A DNA stretch of 25,589 nt from CAZPUI01 sp964415525 (GTDB lineage: Bacteria > Acidobacteriota > Holophagae > Holophagales > Holophagaceae), in contig CAYQAS010000064.1 in assembly GCA_964415525.1 (NCBI GenBank), positions 1-25,589 on the forward strand, given 5' to 3'. Positions 15,568 through 23,233 of the stretch are shown here, one piece after another (position 1 is the first letter of the stretch; each line of letters opens with the position of its first letter). The notes beneath the pieces were generated by a model. The model ran no database searches. It worked only from the letters and a program-made list of their open reading frames with translations, and was not told the DNA's origin. The translations under genes were made by a program, and so were the position numbers.

Positions 15568-16401
15568 TTAGGCTCTGATCGCCGGATCCGTCAGCGTCGC
15601 TTCCCGTCCCGCACGCCAGAGCACGAGCAGCTGATCCAGCAATGCGCCGAATTGGTCAAGCGGCATGGCATTCGGGCCATCGCTGAGGGCCTTCTCGGGG
15701 CACTCGTGAACCTCGAAGAAGAAGCCGTCCACCGCAGTGGCGGCGGCACGGGCAAGGCTGGGGATCATCTCCCGGGCGCCGCCGGTGGCGCTGCCGAGGG
15801 CGCCGGGCTTCTGGACACTGTGTGTTGCATCGAAGATGACGGGGCATCCGGTGCGCCGCAGGTGCGGGAAGCTCTGGAAGTCGACGATGAGGTTGCCGTA
15901 GCCGAAACTGGAGCCGCGCTCCGTGACCCACACGGGGCCAGCGTTCTCGACGCTGCGGAGCTTTTCGACGCCGTGGGTGAGGTCCCAGGGGGCGAGGAAT
16001 TGGCCCTTCTTGAGGTTCACCGGACGGCCCGTGGCGGCGGCGGCGAGCAGCAGATCCGTCTGGCGGCAGAGGAAGGCGGGGATCTGGAGCACGTCCACGG
16101 ACTCGGCCACCAGAGCGCATTGCTGGGACTCGTGGACGTCCGTCAGGACCGGAACGCCCAGGCGCTTGCGCACCTCCGCCAGGATGTCCAGGCCCTCCAC
16201 CATGGACACCCCCCGGTAGCTGGCGAGGGAGGTCCGGTTGGCCTTGTCGAAGCTGGCCTTGAAGAGGAAAGGGATGCCGCGGCTCTCCGCCAGGTCCAGG
16301 ATGCGGGAGGCCAGGAAGTGCGTGTGCTCCCTGGACTCGATGACACAGGGACCGGCGATCAGGAAGAAGCTCTGCTCGGTGTACGGCTGTTTGAAGTCCA
16401 T
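15568..16401 (-). CDS. kdsA: 3-deoxy-8-phosphooctulonate (KDO8P) synthase, metal-dependent class
   Basis: A 277-residue enzyme that condenses phosphoenolpyruvate with arabinose-5-phosphate to give KDO-8-phosphate for the LPS inner core. AGPCVIES places Cys19 where the metal-independent E. coli enzyme has Asn. His194 (DATHSVQ), Glu230 (FFFEVHE) and Asp241 (SDGPNAM) line up with the Cys/His/Glu/Asp metal site of the Aquifex enzyme with near-constant offset, so this belongs to the metal-dependent class. FKASFDKANRTS and LTDVHE are further family blocks. The ATG at 16401 has GAGCGAGG at 7 nt, and a TAAACT box lies about 20 nt upstream. Its presence argues for an LPS-bearing diderm. It lies just downstream of an assembly gap that may hide a co-transcribed gene. 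Confidence 0.95.
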   Translation of the reverse strand: MDFKQPYTEQSFFLIAGPCVIESREHTHFLASRILDLAESRGIPFLFKASFDKANRTSLASYRGVSMVEGLDILAEVRKRLGVPVLTDVHESQQCALVAESVDVLQIPAFLCRQTDLLLAAAATGRPVNLKKGQFLAPWDLTHGVEKLRSVENAGPVWVTERGSSFGYGNLIVDFQSFPHLRRTGCPVIFDATHSVQKPGALGSATGGAREMIPSLARAAATAVDGFFFEVHECPEKALSDGPNAMPLDQFGALLDQLLVLWRAGREATLTDPAIRA

Positions 16402-16424
16402 GGCGCAACCTCGCTCCGACTAGT

Positions 16425-16514
16425 TTACGCATCGACCGGAGCCTCTTCGGCGAGGACACCCGGACATTTTTTCCAGAATNNNNNNNNNNCCGTGAAGGGG
16501 CGCAGGTAGTCCAT
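16425..16514 (-). CDS. possible small or gap-truncated gene interrupted by the N run
   Basis: On the minus strand an ATG at 16514 begins MDYLRPFT and runs into the N run. On the other side a frame ending FWKKCPGVLAEEAPVDA with a TAA stop emerges. If the ten Ns are the true length, both sides are in one frame and encode 29 residues. If the gap is a placeholder, these are the two ends of a longer gene lying between the reductase and kdsA. The start lies 20 nt after the reductase stop, and the stop lies 23 nt before kdsA, spacing typical of operon genes. There is no strong ribosome-binding site. No family can be assigned from so few residues. Confidence 0.35.
   Translation of the reverse strand: MDYLRPFTXXXXFWKKCPGVLAEEAPVDA
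16480..16489. other. assembly gap (10 N)
   Basis: Ten consecutive N bases. The true distance and content here are unknown, so gene order and spacing across this point should be treated as provisional. Confidence 0.98.
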
Positions 16515-16534
16515 GCCCCATTCTAGCGCCCTGG

Positions 16535-17665
16535 CTACCGCCGTCCCACCACCGCTGAGGCGAGTCGCCGCAATGCGCGACCCACCACGTCCCGGTAGCG
16601 CAGTTCGCCGGAAAACAGCTGGGCCATGCGTTCCGGGGTGCCGGGCCGCTGCACGCCCACGCGATAGGCCACCCTTGGGAAACGGTAGAAGACCGCCGCG
16701 AGCCGCTTGGCCCAGGCGAAGTCCACCCCCCAGTCCCGGATCTCCGCGCTGTAGTCCGTCAAGGCGTGTGGCTCACCGTTCAGGGCGCGGTGGATCGCCT
16801 CGCCAGCCCGCAGCCCGCTCAGCAGGGCCGGGCGGATACCTTCCGCCGTGAAAGGATCGACGAGCGCTGCCGCCTCTCCTGCCACGAGGACGCCGTCCCC
16901 ATGCAGGTCGACGGCCCCATCCCAAAGGGCGATGGGATGTCCCAGGAGGTGGAGGTCCTCCGTGAATCCTACGACGCGGCCCATGGCCCGGGAGGCCTCC
17001 CGCAGGTCGAGTCCTTTCCGGCCCGGGAAGCTGCCCGCGCCGAGGTTCCAGCCATCGGCCTTCGGGAAGGCCCAGGCATAGCCGCCCTTGGCGAAGCCGA
17101 AGTCCATGTGGAGCGTGTCCATGCACGGGACCGCGCAACAAGGCTCTGCCTCCATGGCGGGGATGAGGCGGCGCGGGATGCGGAAGCCGAGCTGCATGGC
17201 GAGGCGGCCCTTGGCGCCATCGGCGACGATCAGATACGGCGCAGAAACGGGGCCTTCCGGCGTGGAGGCGGTCCAGTGACCGCGCTCCCGGATGAGGTTG
17301 CTGGCGGGGCAGCCTGAGCGGAAATCGGCCCCGGCTGCACGAGAGGCATCGGCCAGCAGGGCATCGAAGGGGCCACGGTAGACCATGGTAATGGCGGCAG
17401 CGGCGGGCAGTTTGGCCTCCACGGGCTCCTCGCCGCACCAGGTGAACCGAACCCGGGACACCTTGGGACCAAGCACCGGCGTGAGATCCAGCCCGAGGGC
17501 GTCGATGGCCCGGGGATTCAGGCCGCCGCCGCAGACCTTGGGGCGAGGGAAGGGGGCGGCATCCAGCAGCAGCGCGCGACGACCGACCCGGGCCAAGGCG
17601 AGGGCCGCGGCGGAACCCGCAGGGCCAGCGCCGATGATCAGGCAGTCGAAGTCACGATCGCTCAT
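16535..17665 (-). CDS. geranylgeranyl-reductase-family FAD-dependent oxidoreductase
   Basis: A 376-residue flavoprotein. The N-terminal dinucleotide-binding motif is GAGPAGSAAALALA (residues about 11-24), followed by the acidic end of strand two (LLLDAAPFPRPKVCGGGLNPRAI), which contains the family's PRPK-C-GGG block. VADGAKGRLA and the second FAD contact GDGVLVAGEAAALVDPFTAEGI are also present. The family reduces isoprenoid double bonds, for example in geranylgeranyl groups or in menaquinone or lipid side chains. The exact substrate is not readable. There are no membrane segments. The ATG at 17665 is the natural start. A longer in-frame extension to 17794 only translates the tandem repeat (Pro-Ser-His-Ser-Ala-Pro-Arg-Gly units). 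No ribosome-binding site is visible, but TACACT ends 6 nt upstream. It diverges from the MFS operon. Confidence 0.85.
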   Translation of the reverse strand: MSDRDFDCLIIGAGPAGSAAALALARVGRRALLLDAAPFPRPKVCGGGLNPRAIDALGLDLTPVLGPKVSRVRFTWCGEEPVEAKLPAAAAITMVYRGPFDALLADASRAAGADFRSGCPASNLIRERGHWTASTPEGPVSAPYLIVADGAKGRLAMQLGFRIPRRLIPAMEAEPCCAVPCMDTLHMDFGFAKGGYAWAFPKADGWNLGAGSFPGRKGLDLREASRAMGRVVGFTEDLHLLGHPIALWDGAVDLHGDGVLVAGEAAALVDPFTAEGIRPALLSGLRAGEAIHRALNGEPHALTDYSAEIRDWGVDFAWAKRLAAVFYRFPRVAYRVGVQRPGTPERMAQLFSGELRYRDVVGRALRRLASAVVGRR

Positions 17666-17671
17666 GGGTCG

Positions 17672-17677
17672 AGTGTA
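17672..17677 (-). promoter_or_regulatory. -10-like TACACT for a leaderless reductase transcript
   Basis: The minus strand reads GATACACT followed by CGACCC and the ATG of the flavoprotein, so the box ends 6 nt before the start codon. No Shine-Dalgarno sequence is present. Confidence 0.45.
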
Positions 17678-17788
17678 TCGGTGGACACTCCACCCAGCTC
17701 CACGAGGCGCAGACGAGTGGGAGGGCACTCCGAGGGGGGTGACCGGTTGACTGGGGGCCCCAGCTCCACGAGGCGCAGGCGAGTGGGA

Positions 17789-17809
17789 GGGCACCCCAGT
17801 GGGGTGCCC
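17789..17809. promoter_or_regulatory. 9-bp perfect palindrome in repeat copy 2, candidate operator
   Basis: Arms GGGCACCCC and GGGGTGCCC flank AGT, ending 2 nt before the TAGACT box of the MFS gene. The matching stretch of copy 1 is imperfect, so symmetry was gained or lost in one copy. It could be a repressor site or a DNA hairpin. Confidence 0.45.
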
Positions 17810-17811
17810 GA

Positions 17812-17817
17812 TAGACT
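17812..17817 (+). promoter_or_regulatory. -10-like TAGACT for a leaderless MFS operon transcript
   Basis: GATAGACT is followed by GGGGGC and the ATG at 17824, so the box ends 6 nt before the start. GGGGG is the only purine run and is a poor ribosome-binding site. No -35 box is evident. Confidence 0.45.
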
Positions 17818-17823
17818 GGGGGC

Positions 17824-19047
17824 ATGGCTGTTTCTCCTCGCACTCCGCTCTTCACCCGGCACTTCGTGCTGGTGTTCGCCCTCACGTTCATCACGTTCTT
17901 CGCCGCCTTTCAGCTCTTTCCCACGGTGCCGCTGCGCCTGAAGGCGCTGGGGGCGAGCCTCGCGGAATCCGGTCGCTTCATGACGGCCTTCACGGCGGGC
18001 AGCGCCCTGGGGGCGCTCTTCACGGGGCCCATGGGCGATCGTGTGGGGCAGCGGCGAATGATCATCCTCTGCGCCTTCGGTTTCGCCGCCTTCATGGGGG
18101 CCTATGGTCTGATCACGACCCGGGCCTGGTTCTACCTGCTGGCGGTGCCCCACGGCATTGTCTGGTCGGGCCTGCTTACCGCCACCATGGCGACCCTCGG
18201 CGATATCCTGCCCGCGGATCGTCGGGCAGATGGCCTCTCGCTCTTTGGGCTGGCGAGCCCTGGGGGCGCCATGCTCGGGCCCGTGCTCGGTGTGGCGCTC
18301 TATGCCCGCTTCAGCTTTGGGGCCATCGCCCTCTCCAACGCGCTGCTCTTCACGGCCCTGGGGCTTCTGGCGCTGACGCTGCCTGCGGACTCTCCCAAGC
18401 TGGAGACTGCGCCGCATTGGCGGGCCCCCGAGCGCATCATGGTGGCGCCCTGCCTAGTGCTCTTCTTCAGTGCCCTCGGTTATGGCGTCCTCGGTTCCTA
18501 CACCGTGCAGGAGGCCCTGGACCTTGGCTTCGGCACCCTGCGGATCCCTGGCCTCGGTTCGGTCTCCATGGCCTCCGCCTTCCTCAGCCTCATGTCCCTG
18601 GGAATGGTGCTCGTGCGGATCGTCATGAGCGTGATCGGCTTCGGGCGCCGCCCCGTGGCGCTCCTCCCCTGGATGCTCGGAGCCGCGACCCTGGGCCTTG
18701 GGTTGCTCACCTGGCTTCCGGGTGGACTGCTTCGCCATGGGCTCTCGGCCCTGCTCTACGGCGGCGGCTACAGCATGATGCACACCCTGGTCTCCACCTA
18801 CGTCCTCCATGTCGTCCATCCCGAGCGCCGGGGCACGGCTTTCGGGGCGACGCTCTTCAGCTTCGACATGGGCATCGGCCTGGGGAACCTCCTCCTGGGC
18901 ATGGTCATCGGAAGCATGGGCTACCGCTGGGGTTGGGGCCTCGCCGCCCTGTCCCACGCCATCGCCATGCCCCTCGCCTTCCACCTCGCCCGCCGGGATG
19001 CCCATCGGGATGCCGGTTCCACGACACCCACCGCCGATCCCGTCTGA
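17824..19047 (+). CDS. MFS transporter
   Basis: A 407-residue polytopic protein of normal major-facilitator length with about twelve hydrophobic segments. The motif-A loop GPMGDRVGQRRM lies between segments 2 and 3 (residues about 68-79). A long central loop near residues 190-205 (DSPKLETAPHWRAPERI) separates the two halves. The tail after residue about 390 is polar. MFS proteins move small solutes by proton coupling across the cytoplasmic membrane. The substrate is not predictable here, though drug/sugar efflux-type members look most similar. It is the first gene of a plus-strand operon. The next gene begins after 3 nt, so a role linked to envelope polymer building is possible but inferred only from position. 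Confidence 0.88.
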   Translation: MAVSPRTPLFTRHFVLVFALTFITFFAAFQLFPTVPLRLKALGASLAESGRFMTAFTAGSALGALFTGPMGDRVGQRRMIILCAFGFAAFMGAYGLITTRAWFYLLAVPHGIVWSGLLTATMATLGDILPADRRADGLSLFGLASPGGAMLGPVLGVALYARFSFGAIALSNALLFTALGLLALTLPADSPKLETAPHWRAPERIMVAPCLVLFFSALGYGVLGSYTVQEALDLGFGTLRIPGLGSVSMASAFLSLMSLGMVLVRIVMSVIGFGRRPVALLPWMLGAATLGLGLLTWLPGGLLRHGLSALLYGGGYSMMHTLVSTYVLHVVHPERRGTAFGATLFSFDMGIGLGNLLLGMVIGSMGYRWGWGLAALSHAIAMPLAFHLARRDAHRDAGSTTPTADPV

Positions 19048-19050
19048 GCC

Positions 19051-21195
19051 ATGTTCGGTCATACGAAATTCCGCTTCCTGCTGCTGGCGCTCCCCGCGCT
19101 GGCGCTGCTCTTCACCCTCTTCCGCGTGGGCTTCCTGGCCCACTTCGGAGGCGCTGCGGCCCTGCAGGGGCCGGATCTTCCTCAGACGCTCTATCTGGGC
19201 CTGAAGTTCGACCTGCGCTGGGCCATTCTGCTCCTCGCGCCGTTCTGGCTGCTCTGGCGGCCTGGCCGCGAAGGCGCCCCCCGCGCCGCCTGGGGCGCGG
19301 TCGTGCTGGGGTTGGCGCTCGTCCTCTACGGAGGACTGGTGGCGCTGGCGATGGTGGACACCAAAGCCGCCAAGCCCTGGCTGCTGGTCTTCTTCGCTGC
19401 GGTGGCGTCCCAGCGCTACGGCTTTCCGGAGGTCGGCCACCGTGTCCGTGCCATCCGATGGATCTGGCTCGTCTACGGCAGCTTCGCTCTCGGATTCACG
19501 CTGCTGGCCTACGTCTTCGACGCGGGTTCGTACGCCTACATCCACACGCGGCTGAACGGCACGCTGCTGATGTTCCTGGAGAACGCCAGCACCAGCGCCC
19601 GCATGGTGTGGGAGAGCTATCCGGTGGTGTGGCTCACGCTGCTCTTCCTGGCGCTGCTGGCGGGATTCCTGTGGGCCTTCCGCTGGATGCTGGGGGAAGG
19701 CCGGGCGCCTGAGCTGGGGCCTTGGCCCTCCCGCGCGCTGCACGTGGGCGTGTCGATCCTGCTCATCGCCCTCATGTGGGGCAAATGGAGCCGCTATCCC
19801 CTGCGCTGGGGCGAGGTGTTCGGGGCCAAGGATGCGTTGCAGGCCCAAGCCCGCCTCAACCCGCTGCTCTTCTTCCTCGAGACGCGTCGCGACATGGACG
19901 GCGGCTACGACCTGAAGGCGGTGGAGGCCGGACACGCGCTGCTGGCGGACTACTTCGGCGTGCCTGTGCAGAAGGACGCCCAGGGCCTGCCGAGCCTCCA
20001 GCGCAATCTCGCGCCGCAATTCCCTGCCAAGCCCGGGATGAACATCGTCTTCCTCCAGATGGAGAGCCTCGCGGGCTTCAAGACCGGCATCCTGGGCAAT
20101 CCGGCCCAGGCCACACCTTTCCTGGACAGCCTCTGTCAAAAGGGCCTCTTCTTCGACCGCACCTACGTGGTCATGGAGAACACCAGCCGCAGCATGTTCG
20201 CCACCCTCTTCGGCATCGCCGATGTGAGCGCGGTGGAGAACGCCACCCGCAATCCGCTGCTGCTGGACCAGGACTCGGTCCTCCATGCCCTGGACGGCCA
20301 CGAGAAGCTCTTCGCCCTGGGGGGCAGCGCCAGCTGGGCCAACATCCGCGGCATCCTGAAGCACAACTTCAAGGACATCGCCCTGCATGAGGAGGGCAGC
20401 TGGAAGGCGCCCGTGGTGGATGTCTGGGGCGTCACGGACATGGACCTGCTGCTGGAGACGAGCGACCTGCTCACGGCGAAGTCCCGCCCCTTCTGGGCAT
20501 ACCTGCAGACCAGCGGCAACCACCCGCCCTTCACGGTGCCCAAGGAGGTGCTGAAGCAGCTGCCCGCAGCACCGGACGACGCCTACCTGAGGGCCCACGG
20601 CTTCACGGGGCGCGAGGAATACGACTCCCTGCGCTTCATGGATCACGGCCTCAAGGCCTTCTTCGAGAAGGCTCAAGGCCAGCCCTGGTTTCAGAACACT
20701 GTGTTCGTGCTCTACGGGGACCATGGCATTCCGCGGGGCAGCAGCGACAAGCGCTTCGGCGACCTGACTCTGGCCATCCACCACATCCCGTTCCTGATCT
20801 ACGGCCCCGGCCTGGGCATGGCGCCGCGACGTATCAGCACTGTGGGCAGTCAGATGGACATCCTGCCGACGGTGATGGATGCGATGGGCCTGTCGAGCCG
20901 CACGCGCACCCTGGGCAAGAGCCTTTTGGATCCGGCCTTTGCCGACAAGGGCGTGGCCTTCACCTTCACCACCTTCCGCCGTCCGCCGCGCATCGGTCTG
21001 TTGGACAAGGACTGGTACGTAAATGTGGATCCCGATGGCAAAGCAGCGCTGTTCAGCCTGAATGAGGCGGATCCGAAGGATCGCGCGGCGATGGAGCCCG
21101 AACGGGCGGCCCGCATGAAGGCGACGGCCCAGGCCATTCATGCCTGGAGCCACTTCCTTCTCAGCCACAACAAGCCGGAGGGGAAGCAGCGATGA
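19051..21195 (+). CDS. LTA-synthase-family sulfatase-type phosphoglycerol transferase
   Basis: A 714-residue membrane enzyme with about six N-terminal membrane segments (from residue 8 to about 250) and a large extracytoplasmic alkaline-phosphatase/sulfatase-fold domain (about 330-680). Catalytic positions line up with LtaS of S. aureus: Glu338 (FLQMESLAG), nucleophile Thr378 (MENTSRSMF), His491 (TSGNHPPF), and Asp557-His558 (LYGDHG). The spacing is close to the Gram-positive enzyme (Glu255, Thr300, His416, Asp475, His476). The family transfers phosphoglycerol from phosphatidylglycerol, either building lipoteichoic acid or, as OpgB in diderms, decorating periplasmic glucans. Which acceptor is used here is unknown. 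It starts 3 nt after the MFS stop, and its stop overlaps the next start (ATGA), so the operon is translationally coupled. Confidence 0.88.
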   Translation: MFGHTKFRFLLLALPALALLFTLFRVGFLAHFGGAAALQGPDLPQTLYLGLKFDLRWAILLLAPFWLLWRPGREGAPRAAWGAVVLGLALVLYGGLVALAMVDTKAAKPWLLVFFAAVASQRYGFPEVGHRVRAIRWIWLVYGSFALGFTLLAYVFDAGSYAYIHTRLNGTLLMFLENASTSARMVWESYPVVWLTLLFLALLAGFLWAFRWMLGEGRAPELGPWPSRALHVGVSILLIALMWGKWSRYPLRWGEVFGAKDALQAQARLNPLLFFLETRRDMDGGYDLKAVEAGHALLADYFGVPVQKDAQGLPSLQRNLAPQFPAKPGMNIVFLQMESLAGFKTGILGNPAQATPFLDSLCQKGLFFDRTYVVMENTSRSMFATLFGIADVSAVENATRNPLLLDQDSVLHALDGHEKLFALGGSASWANIRGILKHNFKDIALHEEGSWKAPVVDVWGVTDMDLLLETSDLLTAKSRPFWAYLQTSGNHPPFTVPKEVLKQLPAAPDDAYLRAHGFTGREEYDSLRFMDHGLKAFFEKAQGQPWFQNTVFVLYGDHGIPRGSSDKRFGDLTLAIHHIPFLIYGPGLGMAPRRISTVGSQMDILPTVMDAMGLSSRTRTLGKSLLDPAFADKGVAFTFTTFRRPPRIGLLDKDWYVNVDPDGKAALFSLNEADPKDRAAMEPERAARMKATAQAIHAWSHFLLSHNKPEGKQR

Positions 21196-22370
21196 CCCCG
21201 CGCCCGAAGTATCTCTCTCACCTCATCTGCACCGGCACCGCCCTGCTGGCCCTGGGTTTCGTGCTCGCCACGCCTCGGGTGGAGCTGCTGCGTCCCCGCT
21301 TCGGGCTGCCCACCTTCGCGAAGCGCGGCGAGGTCGTGCGAGTGCAGACACGGCGCCTGAATCCCTGGGCCAAGGTGCCGGAGGCCTCGCACGTCTTTCC
21401 AGAGCCTTTTGCCGGGCGTCCGTTGCGGGTCGTCCACATCGCCGACCTGCCCTCGGGCGATGACGTGCCGCGCATGGAGCAGTTCGTGCTGGAGATGCGG
21501 CTCGTGGCGCCGGACCTGATCCTGGCCACGGGCGACATCAGCTACGTGGAGACCCAGGCCTGGTATGACTACCTGCAGTCGCGGCTGGAGGCCATCTGCG
21601 TGCCGATCATCGCCGTGACGGGCAACCACGAGCGCAAGGACCGTCCCCTCTGGATCCGCAACTACGGGAGCGTGGGAAACCACCGTGTGGATGCGGGTCC
21701 GTTGGCCATCCTGAGCCTGGATACGGCTCACGGGCGCGACGCCTTTACGCCCTCCCAGATGCTCTGGCTGGAGCAGACGCTGGCGGCGGCCAAGCTGGAA
21801 GGCAAGACGATCGTGATCCAGGCGCATCACCCGATCTTCCCGGCGGGCACCGGTGGCAAAGGGGAAGGCCATGGCAGTGGTGGCGACCTGAAGGGCTTCA
21901 AGACGCGTTTCATGGGGCTCTGCCGCACCCATCAGGTGGCGGTGGTACTCTCCGGCCACTGGCATCAGGACGCGGTGTTCGATCAGGATGGCCGCTTCCG
22001 GAGCGACACGCCGGACTTTGCCGGCACGAAGTTCATCACCACCACCAGCCTTGGTGGGGCGAGCCGGCTCGTGACCGCATGGCCGGTGCGCCACGAAGGC
22101 TGGCGGATGCTGACGTTCCAGAATGGACAACTGGTGTCCTACACGCATGACCCTGAGCTCAAGGGCCGCAAGATGCCCATCTGGAGCCAGACCCTCGGGC
22201 GCATCCAGGTGAGTCACACGCTGTCGTCGGAAGGCCTCTGGCGCAGTTCCGTGATTCGGAATGGGTCGGATCAGGCCTTGCGGGGTCAGCTCCCGATTCC
22301 CGGCGGAGGCGCCCTCAGCGTGGACGTCGCGCCCGGTGCGTCCCAGAGCATTCCGGAAGAGGTGAAGTGA
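21192..22370 (+). CDS. membrane-anchored calcineurin-like metallophosphoesterase
   Basis: A 392-residue protein with one N-terminal membrane segment (residues about 9-28), so the catalytic part probably faces the periplasm. Metallophosphoesterase motifs follow in order: VHIADLPSGDD (Asp85), ATGDISY (Asp115), VTGNHE (Asn145-His146), QAHHPIF (His213) and SGHWH (His256, His258). The first motif is normally D-x-H, but the His is a Pro here (Asp85-Leu86-Pro87), so one metal ligand is missing unless another residue substitutes. The C-terminal 90 residues form an extra beta-rich region. The ATG overlaps the stop of the LTA-synthase-like gene by 4 nt (ATGA). The pairing suggests it trims or recycles a phosphoglycerol-containing product, but that is inference. 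The substrate is unproven. Confidence 0.82.
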   Translation: MTPRPKYLSHLICTGTALLALGFVLATPRVELLRPRFGLPTFAKRGEVVRVQTRRLNPWAKVPEASHVFPEPFAGRPLRVVHIADLPSGDDVPRMEQFVLEMRLVAPDLILATGDISYVETQAWYDYLQSRLEAICVPIIAVTGNHERKDRPLWIRNYGSVGNHRVDAGPLAILSLDTAHGRDAFTPSQMLWLEQTLAAAKLEGKTIVIQAHHPIFPAGTGGKGEGHGSGGDLKGFKTRFMGLCRTHQVAVVLSGHWHQDAVFDQDGRFRSDTPDFAGTKFITTTSLGGASRLVTAWPVRHEGWRMLTFQNGQLVSYTHDPELKGRKMPIWSQTLGRIQVSHTLSSEGLWRSSVIRNGSDQALRGQLPIPGGGALSVDVAPGASQSIPEEVK

Positions 22371-23233
22371 TGCGTGACGCCTGGCTTCTCCTCGGCCTCG
22401 CCACGGAGCTTCAGCTCCTCTTTACCTACGGCTTCGACTTCAAGAGACCCCTGCCCGCGTTGTTCCTTCTGCTGCCCGTGGCGTTGCCCTTCCTGCTGAA
22501 GCGTCTGCCGGTGCTTCGGCCGGGCTGGCCCCTGAAGATCGCGGGACTCCTGTCCTTCCACGCCGCCCTCTTCTTTGCCCGTCGTCAGGTACTCCTGCCC
22601 TTCGACGCTCGGGACCTGTTCCAGACCCTGATGTTGGCGGTGACGTGCGTGGGGGCCGCCTGGGTGCTGCGTTCCCTGCCTTCGCGCCAAACGGGCGGCT
22701 TTGAACTTGCATGGATCGGCCTCTGGCTGCTCTCAGGACTGTTGGATCCCGTCCTGCCGATACTGGGATTGGGACTGATGGCGCTGCTGATGGCCTTCGG
22801 GCGCTGGCCTGAAGCGGAAGGACCGGCGGTGCAGGCGTTCTTCGCGCCCTGGTTCGTGCTGGGGCTCGTCCTTCTCAAGCCACGCTGGGACTACGGCCTC
22901 GAACTCGCCCCGGCCCTCGCTATGGGCACCTTCGCTCTGGGCTGGTTCCTGTCCCGGCGGGCCGCCTTCGGATTGAAGTTGGGGCGGAAGGGCACGCTGC
23001 TGGCCCTGGGCGCCCTCGGCATCCTCTACGCCCCCGGCGTGCTCTGGGCCTGGGGCCTTCTCGCGGGCCTCGCTTGGGGATGGCGGCAGAAGTTCGAGGC
23101 GGTGGATGAGGCAGTGGTGCCGATCCTTGCCGCGCCTGCGGGGGGCCTGCTGGCAGGCGTGATCCTCTCCTTCGCCCTGCATGCCAATGCCTGGCTGCCG
23201 GGCCTCCGCCATGTGATCTGGCTGGGGAACTGA
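22370..23233 (+). CDS. polytopic membrane protein of unknown function, operon distal gene
   Basis: A 287-residue, very hydrophobic protein with about nine candidate membrane segments (for example residues 5-20, 28-44, 55-70, 85-100, 112-150, 160-172, 185-200, 215-245, 260-280) and short, Arg-rich loops. I recognise no family motif. The ATG at 22370 is preferred. It shares one base with the stop of the metallophosphoesterase (TGATG) and has GAGGTG 5 nt upstream. A GTG three bases earlier would leave too little spacing. It is the fourth gene of the MFS / LTA-synthase-like / phosphoesterase operon and is probably a membrane partner of that system (transporter, flippase-like or scaffold). No conserved charged pocket can be pointed out from the sequence. 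No terminator follows closely. Confidence 0.7.
   Translation: MRDAWLLLGLATELQLLFTYGFDFKRPLPALFLLLPVALPFLLKRLPVLRPGWPLKIAGLLSFHAALFFARRQVLLPFDARDLFQTLMLAVTCVGAAWVLRSLPSRQTGGFELAWIGLWLLSGLLDPVLPILGLGLMALLMAFGRWPEAEGPAVQAFFAPWFVLGLVLLKPRWDYGLELAPALAMGTFALGWFLSRRAAFGLKLGRKGTLLALGALGILYAPGVLWAWGLLAGLAWGWRQKFEAVDEAVVPILAAPAGGLLAGVILSFALHANAWLPGLRHVIWLGN

Larger units (their letters stand above)
17693..17823. repeat. tandem duplication, two copies of a 65/66-bp unit
   Basis: Copy 1 occupies 17693-17758 and copy 2 occupies 17759-17823. Both begin CCCAGCTCCACGAGGCGCAG, share CGAGTGGGAGGGCAC and end GACTGGGGGC. They differ at a handful of bases in the middle. The second copy abuts the MFS start codon and carries TAGACT, where the first has TTGACT. 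The unit lies in the divergent promoter region of the flavoprotein and the MFS operon. Confidence 0.9.

Noticed and set aside
18454..21168. Long minus-strand open frame across the MFS and LTA-synthase-like genes
   Set aside because: It crosses two well-supported genes in antisense and is rich in Gln, Glu, His, Arg and Ala without any family feature. It is an artefact of third-position GC bias.
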